Part shown: one piece after another, positions 39,856 through 50,264 of the stretch
Position numbering within the stretch: the first letter of the stretch is position 1
Layout: each line of letters starts with the position of its first letter
Assembly (NCBI GenBank): GCA_020247305.1
Contig: JADCJE010000045.1
Coordinates: 124,001 to 188,000, forward strand
From: Phycisphaerales bacterium
GTDB lineage: Bacteria > Planctomycetota > UBA1135 > UBA2386
DNA length: 64,000 nucleotides
Reading direction: 5' to 3'
Position numbers and translations under genes: made by a program
Notes under the pieces: generated by a model
Databases searched by the model: none
Told to the model about the DNA's origin: nothing
The model's input: the letters and a program-made list of their open reading frames with translations, nothing else

Positions 39856-40845
39856 ATGGTCCGCACCATGTCCGGCATCCAACCGACCGGCAACCTGCAC
39901 ATCGGCAACTACCTTGGCGCGCTCGTCAACTTCGTCGAACTGCAGACGCAGTACGAGTCGTTCTTCTGCGTCGTCGACCTGCACGCGCTGACGCAGCGAC
40001 CGAAGGCCGACGACCTGCGGCGCAACGTGCGCGAGGTCGCCATCGGCATGCTGGCCAGCGGCGTCGATCCCGAGCGCGCGACGCTGTTCGTGCAGTCGGA
40101 CGTGCCGCAGCACGCCGAACTCGGCTGGATCCTCACCTGCCTGACGCCGCTCGGCGACCTGAACCGCATGACGCAGTTCAAGGACAAGAGCGCGCAGCAG
40201 CCCGAGAACGTCAACGCCGGCCTGTTCACCTACCCGATCCTGCAGACCGCCGACATCGCGCTCTACCGCGCCGAGCGCGTGCCGGTCGGCGACGACCAGG
40301 ACCAGCACCTCGAACTCGCCCGCGAGACCCTGCGCCGTTTCAACTTCGTCTACGGCGACACCTTCCCCGACCCTCAGACCGTCCGCAGCCCGGCGCCGCG
40401 CGTCATCGGGCTCGACGGCGAGGCCAAGATGTCGAAGTCGAAGGGCAACGAGGTCGGGCTGTTCGAGACCGCCGACGAGACCATGCAGAAGCTGCGCGCG
40501 GCGAAGACCGACCCGGCGCGCCTGCGCAAGTCGGACAAGGGCACTCCCGAGGTCTGCAACATGTTCGCGTGGCACGGATTCTTCTCGCCGGCCGCACAGC
40601 GCGAGGAGATCGCCGCCGGCTGCCGCAGCGCCCAGCTCGGCTGCGTCGACTGCAAGAAGATGCTGGCGGCGAACATGGAGGCGGTGAAGGGGCCGATCCG
40701 CGAGCGCGCCGCGGCGCTGCGCGGCGACCCGGCCCGCCTCGACGACATCCTGACGGCCGGCGCCGCCAAGGCGCGCGCTGCCGCCGAGGCGACCATGGCG
40801 GTCGTGCGCGATCGCATCGGCCTGCGTCACCGCGCCGGCAGCTGA
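39856..40845 (+). CDS. trpS: tryptophanyl-tRNA synthetase
   Basis: This is a class Ic aminoacyl-tRNA synthetase. The 329 residues start MVRTMSGIQPTGNLHIGNYLG, where HIGN (15-18) is the HIGH-type motif. The second signature KMSKS is at 191-195. The tryptophan-binding region includes DQDQHLELARET. The length is normal. The ATG chosen gives the usual short lead before SGIQPTG; a second ATG four codons downstream is possible. A short convergent neighbour is absent, and the next gene starts 13 bp later. Confidence 0.96.
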   Translation: MVRTMSGIQPTGNLHIGNYLGALVNFVELQTQYESFFCVVDLHALTQRPKADDLRRNVREVAIGMLASGVDPERATLFVQSDVPQHAELGWILTCLTPLGDLNRMTQFKDKSAQQPENVNAGLFTYPILQTADIALYRAERVPVGDDQDQHLELARETLRRFNFVYGDTFPDPQTVRSPAPRVIGLDGEAKMSKSKGNEVGLFETADETMQKLRAAKTDPARLRKSDKGTPEVCNMFAWHGFFSPAAQREEIAAGCRSAQLGCVDCKKMLAANMEAVKGPIRERAAALRGDPARLDDILTAGAAKARAAAEATMAVVRDRIGLRHRAGS

Positions 40846-40858
40846 GCGACTACGAGCC

Positions 40859-41371
40859 ATGAACCACCGCCTCCGCTTCGTTCCCCTCGCCATGTTCGCC
40901 GCCTGCGCGACCGAGCCGGCCACGCCCGAGCAGCGAGCCCAGGCCGAGCGCCGCCTGCTCGCGCCCTTCGCCGTCGACCGCGAGGTCGGCTGCACCGAGC
41001 TGCGCGTCGAACTGACCAGCAATTTCCACGGCAACGTCGGGCGGCCATCGCACGATGCCAAGCGCCACTCGATGACCCGCGAGCAAGGCGACGGCTACGT
41101 CGAGACGGTGTGGACCAACCTGTCCGGCGCGCCGGACGCGGCGTTCGTGCTCGCGATCGGCCCGACCGGGGAGATTCCCGGCGCTGCCGCCGCGCCGCGC
41201 ACGCGGTTCCGCGTCGTCAATCAGGTGCGCGTGCGCGTCTACGAGGACCGCCGGCCGCTGACGCTCGGCGCCGTTGCCGCCGGCAAGGTCGTGCTGGTCC
41301 GCGAGGGCGCGACCCCGCCGCGCGAGGTCGCCGGCTTCGCCGTCGCCGACGGCGTCGTGCAGCGGCCATGA
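40859..41371 (+). CDS. putative lipoprotein, unknown function
   Basis: The 170-residue product has a short hydrophobic start with a lipobox-like MFAAC. The mature part has one Cys (CTELRVELTSNF) and a predicted beta-rich domain (RFRVVNQVRVRVYEDRRPL). I do not recognise a family. It is coupled to the TPR lipoprotein gene (ATGA overlap) and follows trpS by 13 bp. Confidence 0.6.
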   Translation: MNHRLRFVPLAMFAACATEPATPEQRAQAERRLLAPFAVDREVGCTELRVELTSNFHGNVGRPSHDAKRHSMTREQGDGYVETVWTNLSGAPDAAFVLAIGPTGEIPGAAAAPRTRFRVVNQVRVRVYEDRRPLTLGAVAAGKVVLVREGATPPREVAGFAVADGVVQRP

Positions 41372-42495
41372 CCGCGGCGGTCCGACCGGCTGCGCTCGCC
41401 GTAGCGCTCGGGCTCGCCGCCTGCGCGGCGGCGCCGTCGACGGCCGCGCCCGCGCCGGCCAGCGAACCGTGTCGCGACGAGCGCGCGCTGCTGGCGTGGC
41501 GCCGGGCAGGCAAGGCCCTGGCCGACGCGGCCGCGGCGGTGGCGGCGGGGGACGCGACCGCGCTCGCCCAGGGCGATGCCGCGGCGGTCCTCGACCTCGC
41601 CGTCGTCGTCGCCGGTTGCCCCGACTTTGTGCGCGGCCACGTCGCCTACCAGGACGTCGCACTGCGCCTGGGCGGCATGGCGGCCGCGCGCATGCGCGCG
41701 GCCTACGAAGGCTTTCGCGACGACGGCTCGCCGCGCGAGGCGTATTGCAAGGCGCGGTTGCTGCCTACGGCCTATGCGCAGAGCGCGGCGTTCGACGCCC
41801 TGCTGGCACGGGCGCCGCGCTTTGCCTGGGCGCGCCTGTCGCAGGCCCGTATCGCCCGCGGCCAGGGCCGGTTGCTCGCGGCGCTCGACGGTCTCGCCGC
41901 GGCGCTGCGCGACGATCCGGAACTCCACGAAGCGCGCCGCGAGCGCGCCGAGGCGCTCGCCGAACTGGGCCGCGACACGGAAGCCGCGGCCGACTACCGC
42001 CTGTACCTCGCCGCCGTGCCCGAGGATCGCCCCGCCGCGCGCGACTTCGTGCGCCTGCTGCTGTACCGGCTGGGGCGCGCGGCCGAGGCCGCGCCGCTGC
42101 TCGAACAGCTCCAGGCCGAGGCGCCGGCGGACCTCGAACTGCGGATGGACCGCGCCGCGGTGCACTGGCATAACGGCGACCTCGAGCGCAGCGCCGCGGC
42201 CTACGTGTCGGTGCTGGAGGCTGCGCCCGCGGCGAGCCGCGCCGCGCTCAACCTAGGGCTGCTTTACTACGAGGTCGCGCCGGCGGGGGACGCTGCGGCC
42301 GAGCGGCGCTTCTGGCCGGCGGCGCGCGCCGCCTTCCGCTGGTTCCTCGACGGACCCGCTCCGGCGGGCGGCTTCGAGCAGTACGAGCGCACGCTCGGCG
42401 TGCCGTTCCGGCTCGCGCGCATCGCGCAGCGGCTCGGCGCGGAATCGCCGGCCGGCGTCCGCCTCGCGGATCTGCGCTGGCCCGCGGGCAGCTGA
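41368..42495 (+). CDS. TPR-containing lipoprotein
   Basis: The 375 residues start with a signal and lipobox GLAAC. Several TPR-like helical pairs follow, for example RLSQARIARGQGRLLAALDG and RAEALAELGRDTEAAADYRLYLAAVPEDR (quoted in part), then a further pair around LEQLQAEAPADLELRMD. TPR lipoproteins usually act as assembly or binding platforms in the envelope. No partner is evident beyond the upstream small lipoprotein, with which it shares an ATGA overlap. Confidence 0.65.
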   Translation: MTAAVRPAALAVALGLAACAAAPSTAAPAPASEPCRDERALLAWRRAGKALADAAAAVAAGDATALAQGDAAAVLDLAVVVAGCPDFVRGHVAYQDVALRLGGMAAARMRAAYEGFRDDGSPREAYCKARLLPTAYAQSAAFDALLARAPRFAWARLSQARIARGQGRLLAALDGLAAALRDDPELHEARRERAEALAELGRDTEAAADYRLYLAAVPEDRPAARDFVRLLLYRLGRAAEAAPLLEQLQAEAPADLELRMDRAAVHWHNGDLERSAAAYVSVLEAAPAASRAALNLGLLYYEVAPAGDAAAERRFWPAARAAFRWFLDGPAPAGGFEQYERTLGVPFRLARIAQRLGAESPAGVRLADLRWPAGS

Positions 42496-42515
42496 AGGCC
42501 GCGGCGCGAACGGCT

Positions 42516-43262
42516 TCAGGGCGCTGGTGCGCAGGCCGCGAGCTGCGGTTCGAGGCGACGCCAGTCGGCGGCGGCGAGCTGGTCGCCGGTCGTGCCCGGG
42601 CGCACGAGCCGATGCCGCGGCGAGTCGATCTTGGCGATGTGCCAACCCGTCGGCGTGCGCTGCACCAGCAGGTTGCGCAGGTCGAAGTTGCGATCGCGGA
42701 AGCCGAGGTCGTGCAGTTCGCGGAGCAGGCGCCGGATGGCATTGGCGAGCGTGCGGTGCTCCGTCGCCTGCAGGGTCGGCAGCACCGCGCTGGCCGGCTG
42801 CCCGGGCCAAGCCGCGGTAACCAGGACCGCCCGCGCGACAAACCCCAGGCGTCGCTGGGCCGCCGCGAGCAGCGGCACCGGGGCGTGGAAGCCGTGCTGG
42901 CGCAACCACTGCAGTGCGTCAAACTCCCGCACCGGGCGGGGCGTCGCCCAGGGCGCCGTGCGCCGCGCGCCGCCGCGCAGGCGGGATGCCCAAGTATAGT
43001 ATTCGTATACCTTTACGTAGACTTCGCCGGAACGCGTTGCGTGCCGACGAACGAACGACGTCCTGCCGTCGACCACGGTGGCACCGCGATCGCGGCGCGC
43101 AAGCTCGTCCAGGGGCGGCAGTTCGGCGCTGCGCGCCGGCCAAGCAGCATCGGTGCGAAGCAGGTGGAGAGCGGTGGGGAACCTTGTCACCAGGATGGCC
43201 GCAACGTTAGACTCCGCCGCGACTTGATGCGCCCCTGGACTTTCCAGGAATACGGCGCGCAC
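42516..43262 (-). CDS. Kdo/WaaP-type LPS kinase-like protein
   Basis: This is a eukaryotic-kinase-like fold of the lipopolysaccharide kinase family, which phosphorylates Kdo or heptose in LPS cores. In the 248-residue product from GTG 43262, the ATP Lys is K84 (VYVKVYEYY) and the helix Glu is E113. The catalytic loop is FRDRNFDLRNLLV, with D190 and N197. The metal Asp is D213 (KIDSPRHR). A GTG at 43190 is an equally good start (224 aa). Codons for residues 82-91 are unusually A/T-rich for this genome. It is convergent with the TPR gene and divergent from the HU gene. Confidence 0.75.
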   Translation of the reverse strand: MRAVFLESPGAHQVAAESNVAAILVTRFPTALHLLRTDAAWPARSAELPPLDELARRDRGATVVDGRTSFVRRHATRSGEVYVKVYEYYTWASRLRGGARRTAPWATPRPVREFDALQWLRQHGFHAPVPLLAAAQRRLGFVARAVLVTAAWPGQPASAVLPTLQATEHRTLANAIRRLLRELHDLGFRDRNFDLRNLLVQRTPTGWHIAKIDSPRHRLVRPGTTGDQLAAADWRRLEPQLAACAPAP

Positions 43263-43282
43263 TTCGTCTCAGGAGGAGCCAG

Positions 43283-43666
43283 GTGAAGACCGTCACGAAG
43301 AAAGAACTGGTCCATCGCATCGCCGAAAAGACTGGCGTGACGAAGGTCGTGGCGAAGGACGTGATCCAGTCCTTCCTCAACGCGATCATCAACGAGTTGT
43401 CCGAAGGCAACCGGCTGGAGTTCCGCGAGTTCGGCGTGTTTGAGTCGCGCGATCGCGCTGCTCGCTTGGCGCAGAATCCGCGCACACTGGAAAAGGTCCC
43501 GGTGCCGGCGAAGCGCATCGTCAAGTTCAAGGTCGGCCGCCTCATGCGCAAGAAGGTGGCTGGCGAGGACGTCGGCGAGTTGACGCTCGACGACGACGAT
43601 GACGACGACGCGCCGGCGCCGAAGGCCGGCAAGGTCGCGCTCGACGGCAAGAAGCCGCCGGCCTGA
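43283..43666 (+). CDS. HU/IHF-family DNA-binding protein with acidic tail
   Basis: The protein has 127 residues, starting at GTG with a very good ribosome binding site (AGGAGG, 6 bp before the GTG). The HU/IHF fold is clear. KKELVHRIAEKTGVTK is helix 1 and LEFREFGVFESRDRAA the beta part. The arm has NPRT with the conserved Pro, and VKFKVGRLMRKKV follows. After about residue 90 the protein gains an Asp run (seven Asp) and a Lys/Pro tail, which ordinary HU proteins lack. It may bind and bend DNA, while the tail may tune binding. The gene is convergent with the PLP enzyme gene. Confidence 0.9.
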   Translation: MKTVTKKELVHRIAEKTGVTKVVAKDVIQSFLNAIINELSEGNRLEFREFGVFESRDRAARLAQNPRTLEKVPVPAKRIVKFKVGRLMRKKVAGEDVGELTLDDDDDDDAPAPKAGKVALDGKKPPA

Positions 43667-43703
43667 CGGTACGGCGTGCGCGTGCGCGAGCCCCGCGCGC
43701 GGC

Positions 43704-44867
<1,164 letters not shown>

Positions 44868-44918
44868 CGGGGCGGCGAGTTTACATCTGCGCGCGCCCCG
44901 GCAACATGCTGCGCCCAT

Positions 44919-46997
44919 ATGTCCGTCGCCGAAGCTGCCGACCACGCACGCGCCTACGACCTCGACGCGCTCGAGTTCGACGTCGTGCGCGCGCTGTTGA
45001 CCGAACGGCTGACGACGCCGCTCGGCCGTTCGGCGGTCGCCGCGCTTGGGCCCTGTGCTTCGGCGGCGGCGGCCAACGAGCGGCTGGCCGCCACGGCGGC
45101 GCTGGCCGCGCGCCTCGCCGAGCGCATCGAGTTGCCGCTCGCCGGGGCGATCGACGTGCGTTCGTGGCTGCTGCCGTTCCTGGCCGGCGAGCACGTGGTG
45201 CAGGCGCGCGACTTCGCCGACTGCAAGCGCGCGCTGCGGGCCGCCGAGCGCTGCCGCGTCTGGCTGCTCGCGGCCGCCGGTCCGCTGGCGGCGTTCGCCG
45301 CCGGCGCGCCCGACCTCGGGGACCTCGTCGACGAACTCGAACAGATCGTCGACGACCGCGGCGAGGTGCTCGATTCGGCCTCGCGCAAGCTGGCGGCGAC
45401 CCGCCGAGAGATCGAGCAGGCGAAGCTCCAGGTCGACGCGATCTTGAGTTCGCTGTTGGCGTCGGCCGAGCTGCGCAAGCACCTGCAGGCGCCCGAACCC
45501 GTCTGGCGCCATGGTCGTCCGGCCCTGCAGGTCAAGTCCGACAGCCGCAACAAGGTGGGCGGCGTGCTGCACGACCGCAGCGCCACCGGCGCGACCTTGT
45601 TCGTCGAGCCGGAGGCGGTGATCGAGGCCGCGGATCGGCTCGCCGACGCGCAGGCGGCTGAGCGCCGGGAGATCAACGTCGTGCTCGCCGACGCCGCGCG
45701 CGGCTTGCGCCGCCACGACCGCGACGTCCTCGCCGGCGTCGAGTTCGTCGCCGCCGCCGATCTGCTGCAGGCGCAGGCCCGGCTACTCGGCGCCGGCTTC
45801 ACCATTCCGCAACTGCGCGACGACGGGCCGCTGCGCATCGCCGGTGCCCGCCACCCGCTGCTGTCGATGCGCCGCGACGCCGGCCCGCAGCACGTCGTGC
45901 CGCTCGCCGTGTCGCTCGGCGATCCGCATCGCCTGCTCGTCGTCACCGGCCCGAACACGGGCGGCAAGACCGTCGTGCTCAAGACCATCGGTCTGCTCGC
46001 GCTGATGGCGATCAGCGGCGTGCCGATCCCGGCGAGCGAGGGCGCGCAGCTGCCGTTCTTCCGCGCGATCCAGGCCGACATCGGCGACGAGCAGGCGATC
46101 GCGCAGAACCTGTCGACGTTCAGTTCCCATGTGCAGCGCATCGCCCGCTGCCTGCGCAACGCCTCGCCGCACGCGCTGGTGCTGCTCGACGAACTCGGCG
46201 CCGGCACCGACCCCGAGGAGGGCGGCGTGCTCGGCTACGCCGTCCTGGAGGAGCTGCTGGCAGCGCGCACCTTTGCGGTCGTGACCACGCACCTCGGTCG
46301 GCTCAAGGACTTCGCCTACCGGCACGACGGTGCCGAGAACGGTTCGATGGCGTTCGACGGTGAGAGCCTGCGTCCGCTCTACCGCCTCGACCTCGGAATC
46401 CCCGGCAACAGCCATGCGCTCGACATCGCCAGCCGCGTCGGCATGCCGGACGCTGTGGTCGCCCGGGCCAGGCAACTGCTCGGCACGCGCGATCGCACGC
46501 TCGACAACCTGATCGAGCGCGTGCAGGTTGCGCGGCGCGACGCCGAGGCCGATCGCCAGAAGACCGCCGACCTGTCGCGCGCGGTCGCCGAGCAGCAGGC
46601 GCAGTTGGAGGGCCGGCTGGCTGACGCGGTCCGCAAGGAAACGTGGTTGCAGGAAGAGGCGGACGGCGTGGTGGAGCAGGAGTTGCGGCGTGCCCAGGCG
46701 GCGCTGCATGAGCCGCTGACCGCGCTGCAGAGCGCGCCCGGCGTCCACGGTGAGCGGGCGCGCGCGCTCAAAGGCACCGTCGACGGCCTGCTGAAGCAGG
46801 CGGCGCTGCACCGGCGGCGCATGGCGTTTTGCCAGGCCCTCAAGAAGGGCGACCAGGTGTTCTTGCCGCGCTGGCGGCGGCTGGCGACCGTGCACAAGGT
46901 CGACCGCGTCCGCGAGCAGCTGACAGTCGAGTACGGCAACGTGAAGCTGGACGTCCCGTTCGAGGACGTCTCCTGGTTGCAGCCGCTTGGTGGCTGA
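44919..46997 (+). CDS. mutS2: MutS2 ATPase without Smr domain
   Basis: MutS2 limits recombination and in some bacteria rescues collided ribosomes. The 692-residue chain has the N-terminal helical clamp/lever region (about 1-300) and the ABC ATPase with Walker A GPNTGGKT (344-351) and LLDELGAGTDPEEGG (about 422-436). A coiled-coil region (about 520-600) follows, then a KOW-like end (VHKVDRVREQLTVEYGNVKLDV). It stops there, so the C-terminal Smr endonuclease domain of typical MutS2 is missing. The downstream sequence has no frame continuing it, which argues against a frameshift. Confidence 0.93.
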   Translation: MSVAEAADHARAYDLDALEFDVVRALLTERLTTPLGRSAVAALGPCASAAAANERLAATAALAARLAERIELPLAGAIDVRSWLLPFLAGEHVVQARDFADCKRALRAAERCRVWLLAAAGPLAAFAAGAPDLGDLVDELEQIVDDRGEVLDSASRKLAATRREIEQAKLQVDAILSSLLASAELRKHLQAPEPVWRHGRPALQVKSDSRNKVGGVLHDRSATGATLFVEPEAVIEAADRLADAQAAERREINVVLADAARGLRRHDRDVLAGVEFVAAADLLQAQARLLGAGFTIPQLRDDGPLRIAGARHPLLSMRRDAGPQHVVPLAVSLGDPHRLLVVTGPNTGGKTVVLKTIGLLALMAISGVPIPASEGAQLPFFRAIQADIGDEQAIAQNLSTFSSHVQRIARCLRNASPHALVLLDELGAGTDPEEGGVLGYAVLEELLAARTFAVVTTHLGRLKDFAYRHDGAENGSMAFDGESLRPLYRLDLGIPGNSHALDIASRVGMPDAVVARARQLLGTRDRTLDNLIERVQVARRDAEADRQKTADLSRAVAEQQAQLEGRLADAVRKETWLQEEADGVVEQELRRAQAALHEPLTALQSAPGVHGERARALKGTVDGLLKQAALHRRRMAFCQALKKGDQVFLPRWRRLATVHKVDRVREQLTVEYGNVKLDVPFEDVSWLQPLGG

Positions 46998-47108
46998 GTC
47001 TTCGTGAGCGCATCGACCGGCGCGCCGGTCGCGCGAGCCGCGGCGCCGCTGCAGCGCGCAGGCCCGCGTCCGGTTGTGCCGGACCGCGAGGGGCGTACCG
47101 TCACGGGC

Positions 47109-47510
47109 ATGGCGACGCCGACGATCTTGCTGGCCGACAACGACCGGGCCGTCAGCTCCCTGCTGGTGGAACTGCTGAAGCGGTTCGGCGTGACGGCGGT
47201 GCCGGTGTACGACGGGGAGGACGCGAAGGCCAAGGGCCGCGAGCCCGGGCTGGCGGCGATCGTCTGCGACCTCGACATGCCGCGGGCCTCTGGGGTAGAG
47301 GTGCTGGAGTCGCTGGTGGACTTGCCCGCCCCGCCGCCTGCGATCGTCATCTCCGGCTACATCGACGAGGCCGTGCGGGCACGCCTCGCTCGCCTGCCGT
47401 TCGTGCGCGAGATCCTGCGCAAGCCCTTCGACCTGCTCGCCTTCGCTCGCACGGTGCGCAGCATCGCCGAGGCCTCGGCGGGCGGCGCTGCGACGGGGGA
47501 GGGGGCCTGA
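47109..47510 (+). CDS. single-domain response regulator
   Basis: This stand-alone receiver domain has 133 residues from the ATG. Features are an acidic patch in LLADNDRAV, phospho-acceptor Asp in IVCDLDMPRASG, the Ser switch in VISGYID, and Lys in LRKPFDL. There is no output domain. A GTG at 47004 would add 35 low-complexity residues and is less likely. No histidine kinase is in the window. It lies just upstream of the tRNA-tuf block. Confidence 0.85.
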   Translation: MATPTILLADNDRAVSSLLVELLKRFGVTAVPVYDGEDAKAKGREPGLAAIVCDLDMPRASGVEVLESLVDLPAPPPAIVISGYIDEAVRARLARLPFVREILRKPFDLLAFARTVRSIAEASAGGAATGEGA

Positions 47511-47527
47511 GCCGGCGCCGCCGCGGC

Positions 47528-47550
47528 AAAAAAAGGCCGCGGGCGGCCTT
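47528..47550 (-). terminator. Rho-independent terminator for minus-strand transcripts
   Basis: A 7-bp stem AAGGCCG/CGGCCTT with a CGGG loop is preceded on the plus strand by seven A. Read on the minus strand, this is a stem followed by a run of seven T, so it would stop transcription coming from the tRNA side. On the plus strand there is no T-run, so it is a poor terminator for the receiver gene. Confidence 0.6.
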
Positions 47551-47576
47551 GAACTGCCCCCGGGCGTCGGTATCGT
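47549..47576 (+). promoter_or_regulatory. candidate promoter of the tRNA-tuf operon
   Basis: TTGAAC (47549-47554) and TATCGT (47571-47576) are separated by 16 bp, 30 bp upstream of the first tRNA. The match is partial and the spacing slightly short. Confidence 0.4.
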
Positions 47577-47605
47577 CCTTCCTCCCTTTCTGTTGCAGCG
47601 AGTTC

Positions 47606-47681
47606 GCTAGCGTAGCTCAACTGGCAGAGCACCTGATTTGTAATCTGGAGGTTGTGGGTTCAATTCCCATCGCTAGCTCCA
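47606..47681 (+). tRNA. tRNA-Thr (anticodon TGT)
   Basis: A full cloverleaf can be drawn. The acceptor is GCTAGCG/CGCTAGC, the anticodon loop is TTTGTAA with anticodon TGT, the T arm is GTGGGTTCAATTCCCAT, and CCA is encoded. The anticodon stem (CCTGA/TCTGG) has one T-T mismatch. It is first of four tRNAs ahead of tuf, in the same order as the E. coli thrU-tyrU-glyT-thrT-tufB operon. Confidence 0.95.
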
Positions 47682-47755
47682 GGTTGCAGGTGCCTCCGGT
47701 CGAGCGAGGCTGGCGGTCGCGCTGCCACTGGAAGGGACGCGCGCACGACGTAGTC

Positions 47756-47840
47756 GGGCGGATACCAAAGCGGCCAAATGGACCAGACTGTAAATCTGGC
47801 GGCTCAGCCTTCGCAGGTTCGAATCCTGCTCCGCCCACCA
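47756..47840 (+). tRNA. tRNA-Tyr (anticodon GTA)
   Basis: The acceptor is GGGCGGA/TCCGCCC, with encoded ACCA end. The anticodon stem CCAGA/TCTGG holds GTA. A long variable arm (class II, 85 nt) fits tyrosine. Confidence 0.95.
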
Positions 47841-47989
47841 AGTCTTCGTCTCGGTCGCCTCGGCGGCTGCGGCGATGCCTCGGCGGACGCGCGACGGTAG
47901 CTCGGTAGTTGCAGTAGGCAGCAGATGGTTCGTTGCAGCAGACGATGCGGTCTGCGGTCGGCCTCACCGACCGTGGGCCGGGTTGTTCT

Positions 47990-48063
<74 letters not shown>

Positions 48064-48095
48064 GGTCGCTCGCTCTTTTTCGTTCCTGAACGTTC

Positions 48096-48171
48096 GCTGC
48101 TATAGCTCAGCTGGTAGAGCACCTCCTTGGTAAGGAGGAGGTCGTGGGTTCAATTCCCGCTAGCAGCTCCA
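48096..48171 (+). tRNA. tRNA-Thr (anticodon GGT)
   Basis: The acceptor is GCTGCTA/TAGCAGC with encoded TCCA. The anticodon stem CCTCC/GGAGG is perfect and holds GGT. It is 60 bp upstream of tuf and probably co-transcribed with it. Confidence 0.95.
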
Positions 48172-48231
48172 ACTTCGCTTCCCCTTTCGACTGTCCGGGC
48201 CCTACCGCGGGCCCACCGATTTCGAGATCCC

Positions 48232-49434
<1,203 letters not shown>

Positions 49435-49518
49435 TTCCGATCAGGTGACGGACCGCACGGCGCTTCGGCGTCGTGATCGTGTCCCTGGCGCGGCCCGGCC
49501 GCGTCGGGGGCATGGCAA

Positions 49519-49594
49519 AGGGCAGTAGCTCAACTGGTAGAGCAGTCGATTCCAAATCGACCGGTTGAGGGTTCGATTCCTTCCTGCCCTGCCA
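49519..49594 (+). tRNA. tRNA-Trp (anticodon CCA)
   Basis: The acceptor is AGGGCAG/CTGCCCT with encoded GCCA. The anticodon stem GTCGA/TCGAC holds CCA. Its location between tuf and secE is common in bacteria. Confidence 0.95.
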
Positions 49595-49685
49595 TCATCG
49601 ACCGGTTCGGAGCCTGCGCTGGCAACGGCGCTGTCCGGGCTGGGTCGCCCGCACCGGTCGTCCACATGGACGCCCGACGGGTGAT

Positions 49686-49724
49686 GGGCCGTGGCGCCGA
49701 GGCGTCACGGCCCTTAGTGTTTTC
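49686..49724 (+). terminator. Rho-independent terminator after tRNA-Trp
   Basis: An 8-bp perfect stem GGGCCGTG / CACGGCCC (49686-49693, 49706-49713) is followed by TTAGTGTTTT. It separates the tRNA-tuf transcript from secE. The rest of 49595-49832 shows no gene; in particular no rpmG. Confidence 0.65.
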
Positions 49725-49832
49725 CGCTTCCGTCTTCCGTCGCGATCGAACGGCCGCAGGTCGCTCGCCGCGACGGCATCGTCTGGCTTCGTTGGTGCGG
49801 CCGCCGTGTCGCGCCGCAGAGGTTGTTGTCTC

Positions 49833-50264
49833 GTGAGCTATCGCAAGGACCAAGGTCGCTACGCGCGCATGGCTGCCTTCTGGGCGCTGCTGTCCCTCGC
49901 GGCGTACGGCTGCTTCCACGGCGGCGGGTTGTCCGACCTGCTCGAGAACTGGCTCGGCGCGTCCAACCAGGTCTTCGTCGATCCCTTCCCGATCCTGAAG
50001 ACGCTGAAGACGTCGACGTTGCTCGCCCTCGGCGCGCTGGCGGCGATCGCGTTTTCCATCCACAGCATCCTGAACCGGCCTCGGGTCGCTGACGCGCTGA
50101 TCGAGACCGAGGCCGAGCTGATGAAGGTCACCTGGCCGACTTGGGGCGAAGCTTGGCAGGGCACGCTCGCAGTCACGGCCATGGTCGTGATCCTTTTCGC
50201 GTTCCTGACGGTCGCCGACCTCGGTCTGATCAAGGTGATGTTGATGCTGATGGGGGGCGCCTGA
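49833..50264 (+). CDS. secE: preprotein translocase subunit SecE
   Basis: SecE is the essential clamp subunit of SecYEG. The 143-residue product (GTG start, AGAGG about 10 bp upstream) has three predicted helices (about 13-29, 60-79, 110-132). The conserved amphipathic motif ELMKVTWPTWGE (95-106) lies before the last helix. The three-helix form is like E. coli SecE. An alternative GTG at 49806 adds nine basic residues. The nusG start overlaps its stop by one base (TGATG). Confidence 0.93.
   Translation: MSYRKDQGRYARMAAFWALLSLAAYGCFHGGGLSDLLENWLGASNQVFVDPFPILKTLKTSTLLALGALAAIAFSIHSILNRPRVADALIETEAELMKVTWPTWGEAWQGTLAVTAMVVILFAFLTVADLGLIKVMLMLMGGA

Noticed and set aside
47004..47108. N-terminal extension of the receiver protein from GTG 47004
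   Set aside because: The 35 extra residues are Ala/Arg/Pro-rich and the receiver fold begins directly after the ATG at 47109.
49595..49832. rpmG (L33) between tRNA-Trp and secE
   Set aside because: None of the frames in the gap encodes an L33-like protein; only a terminator is seen.
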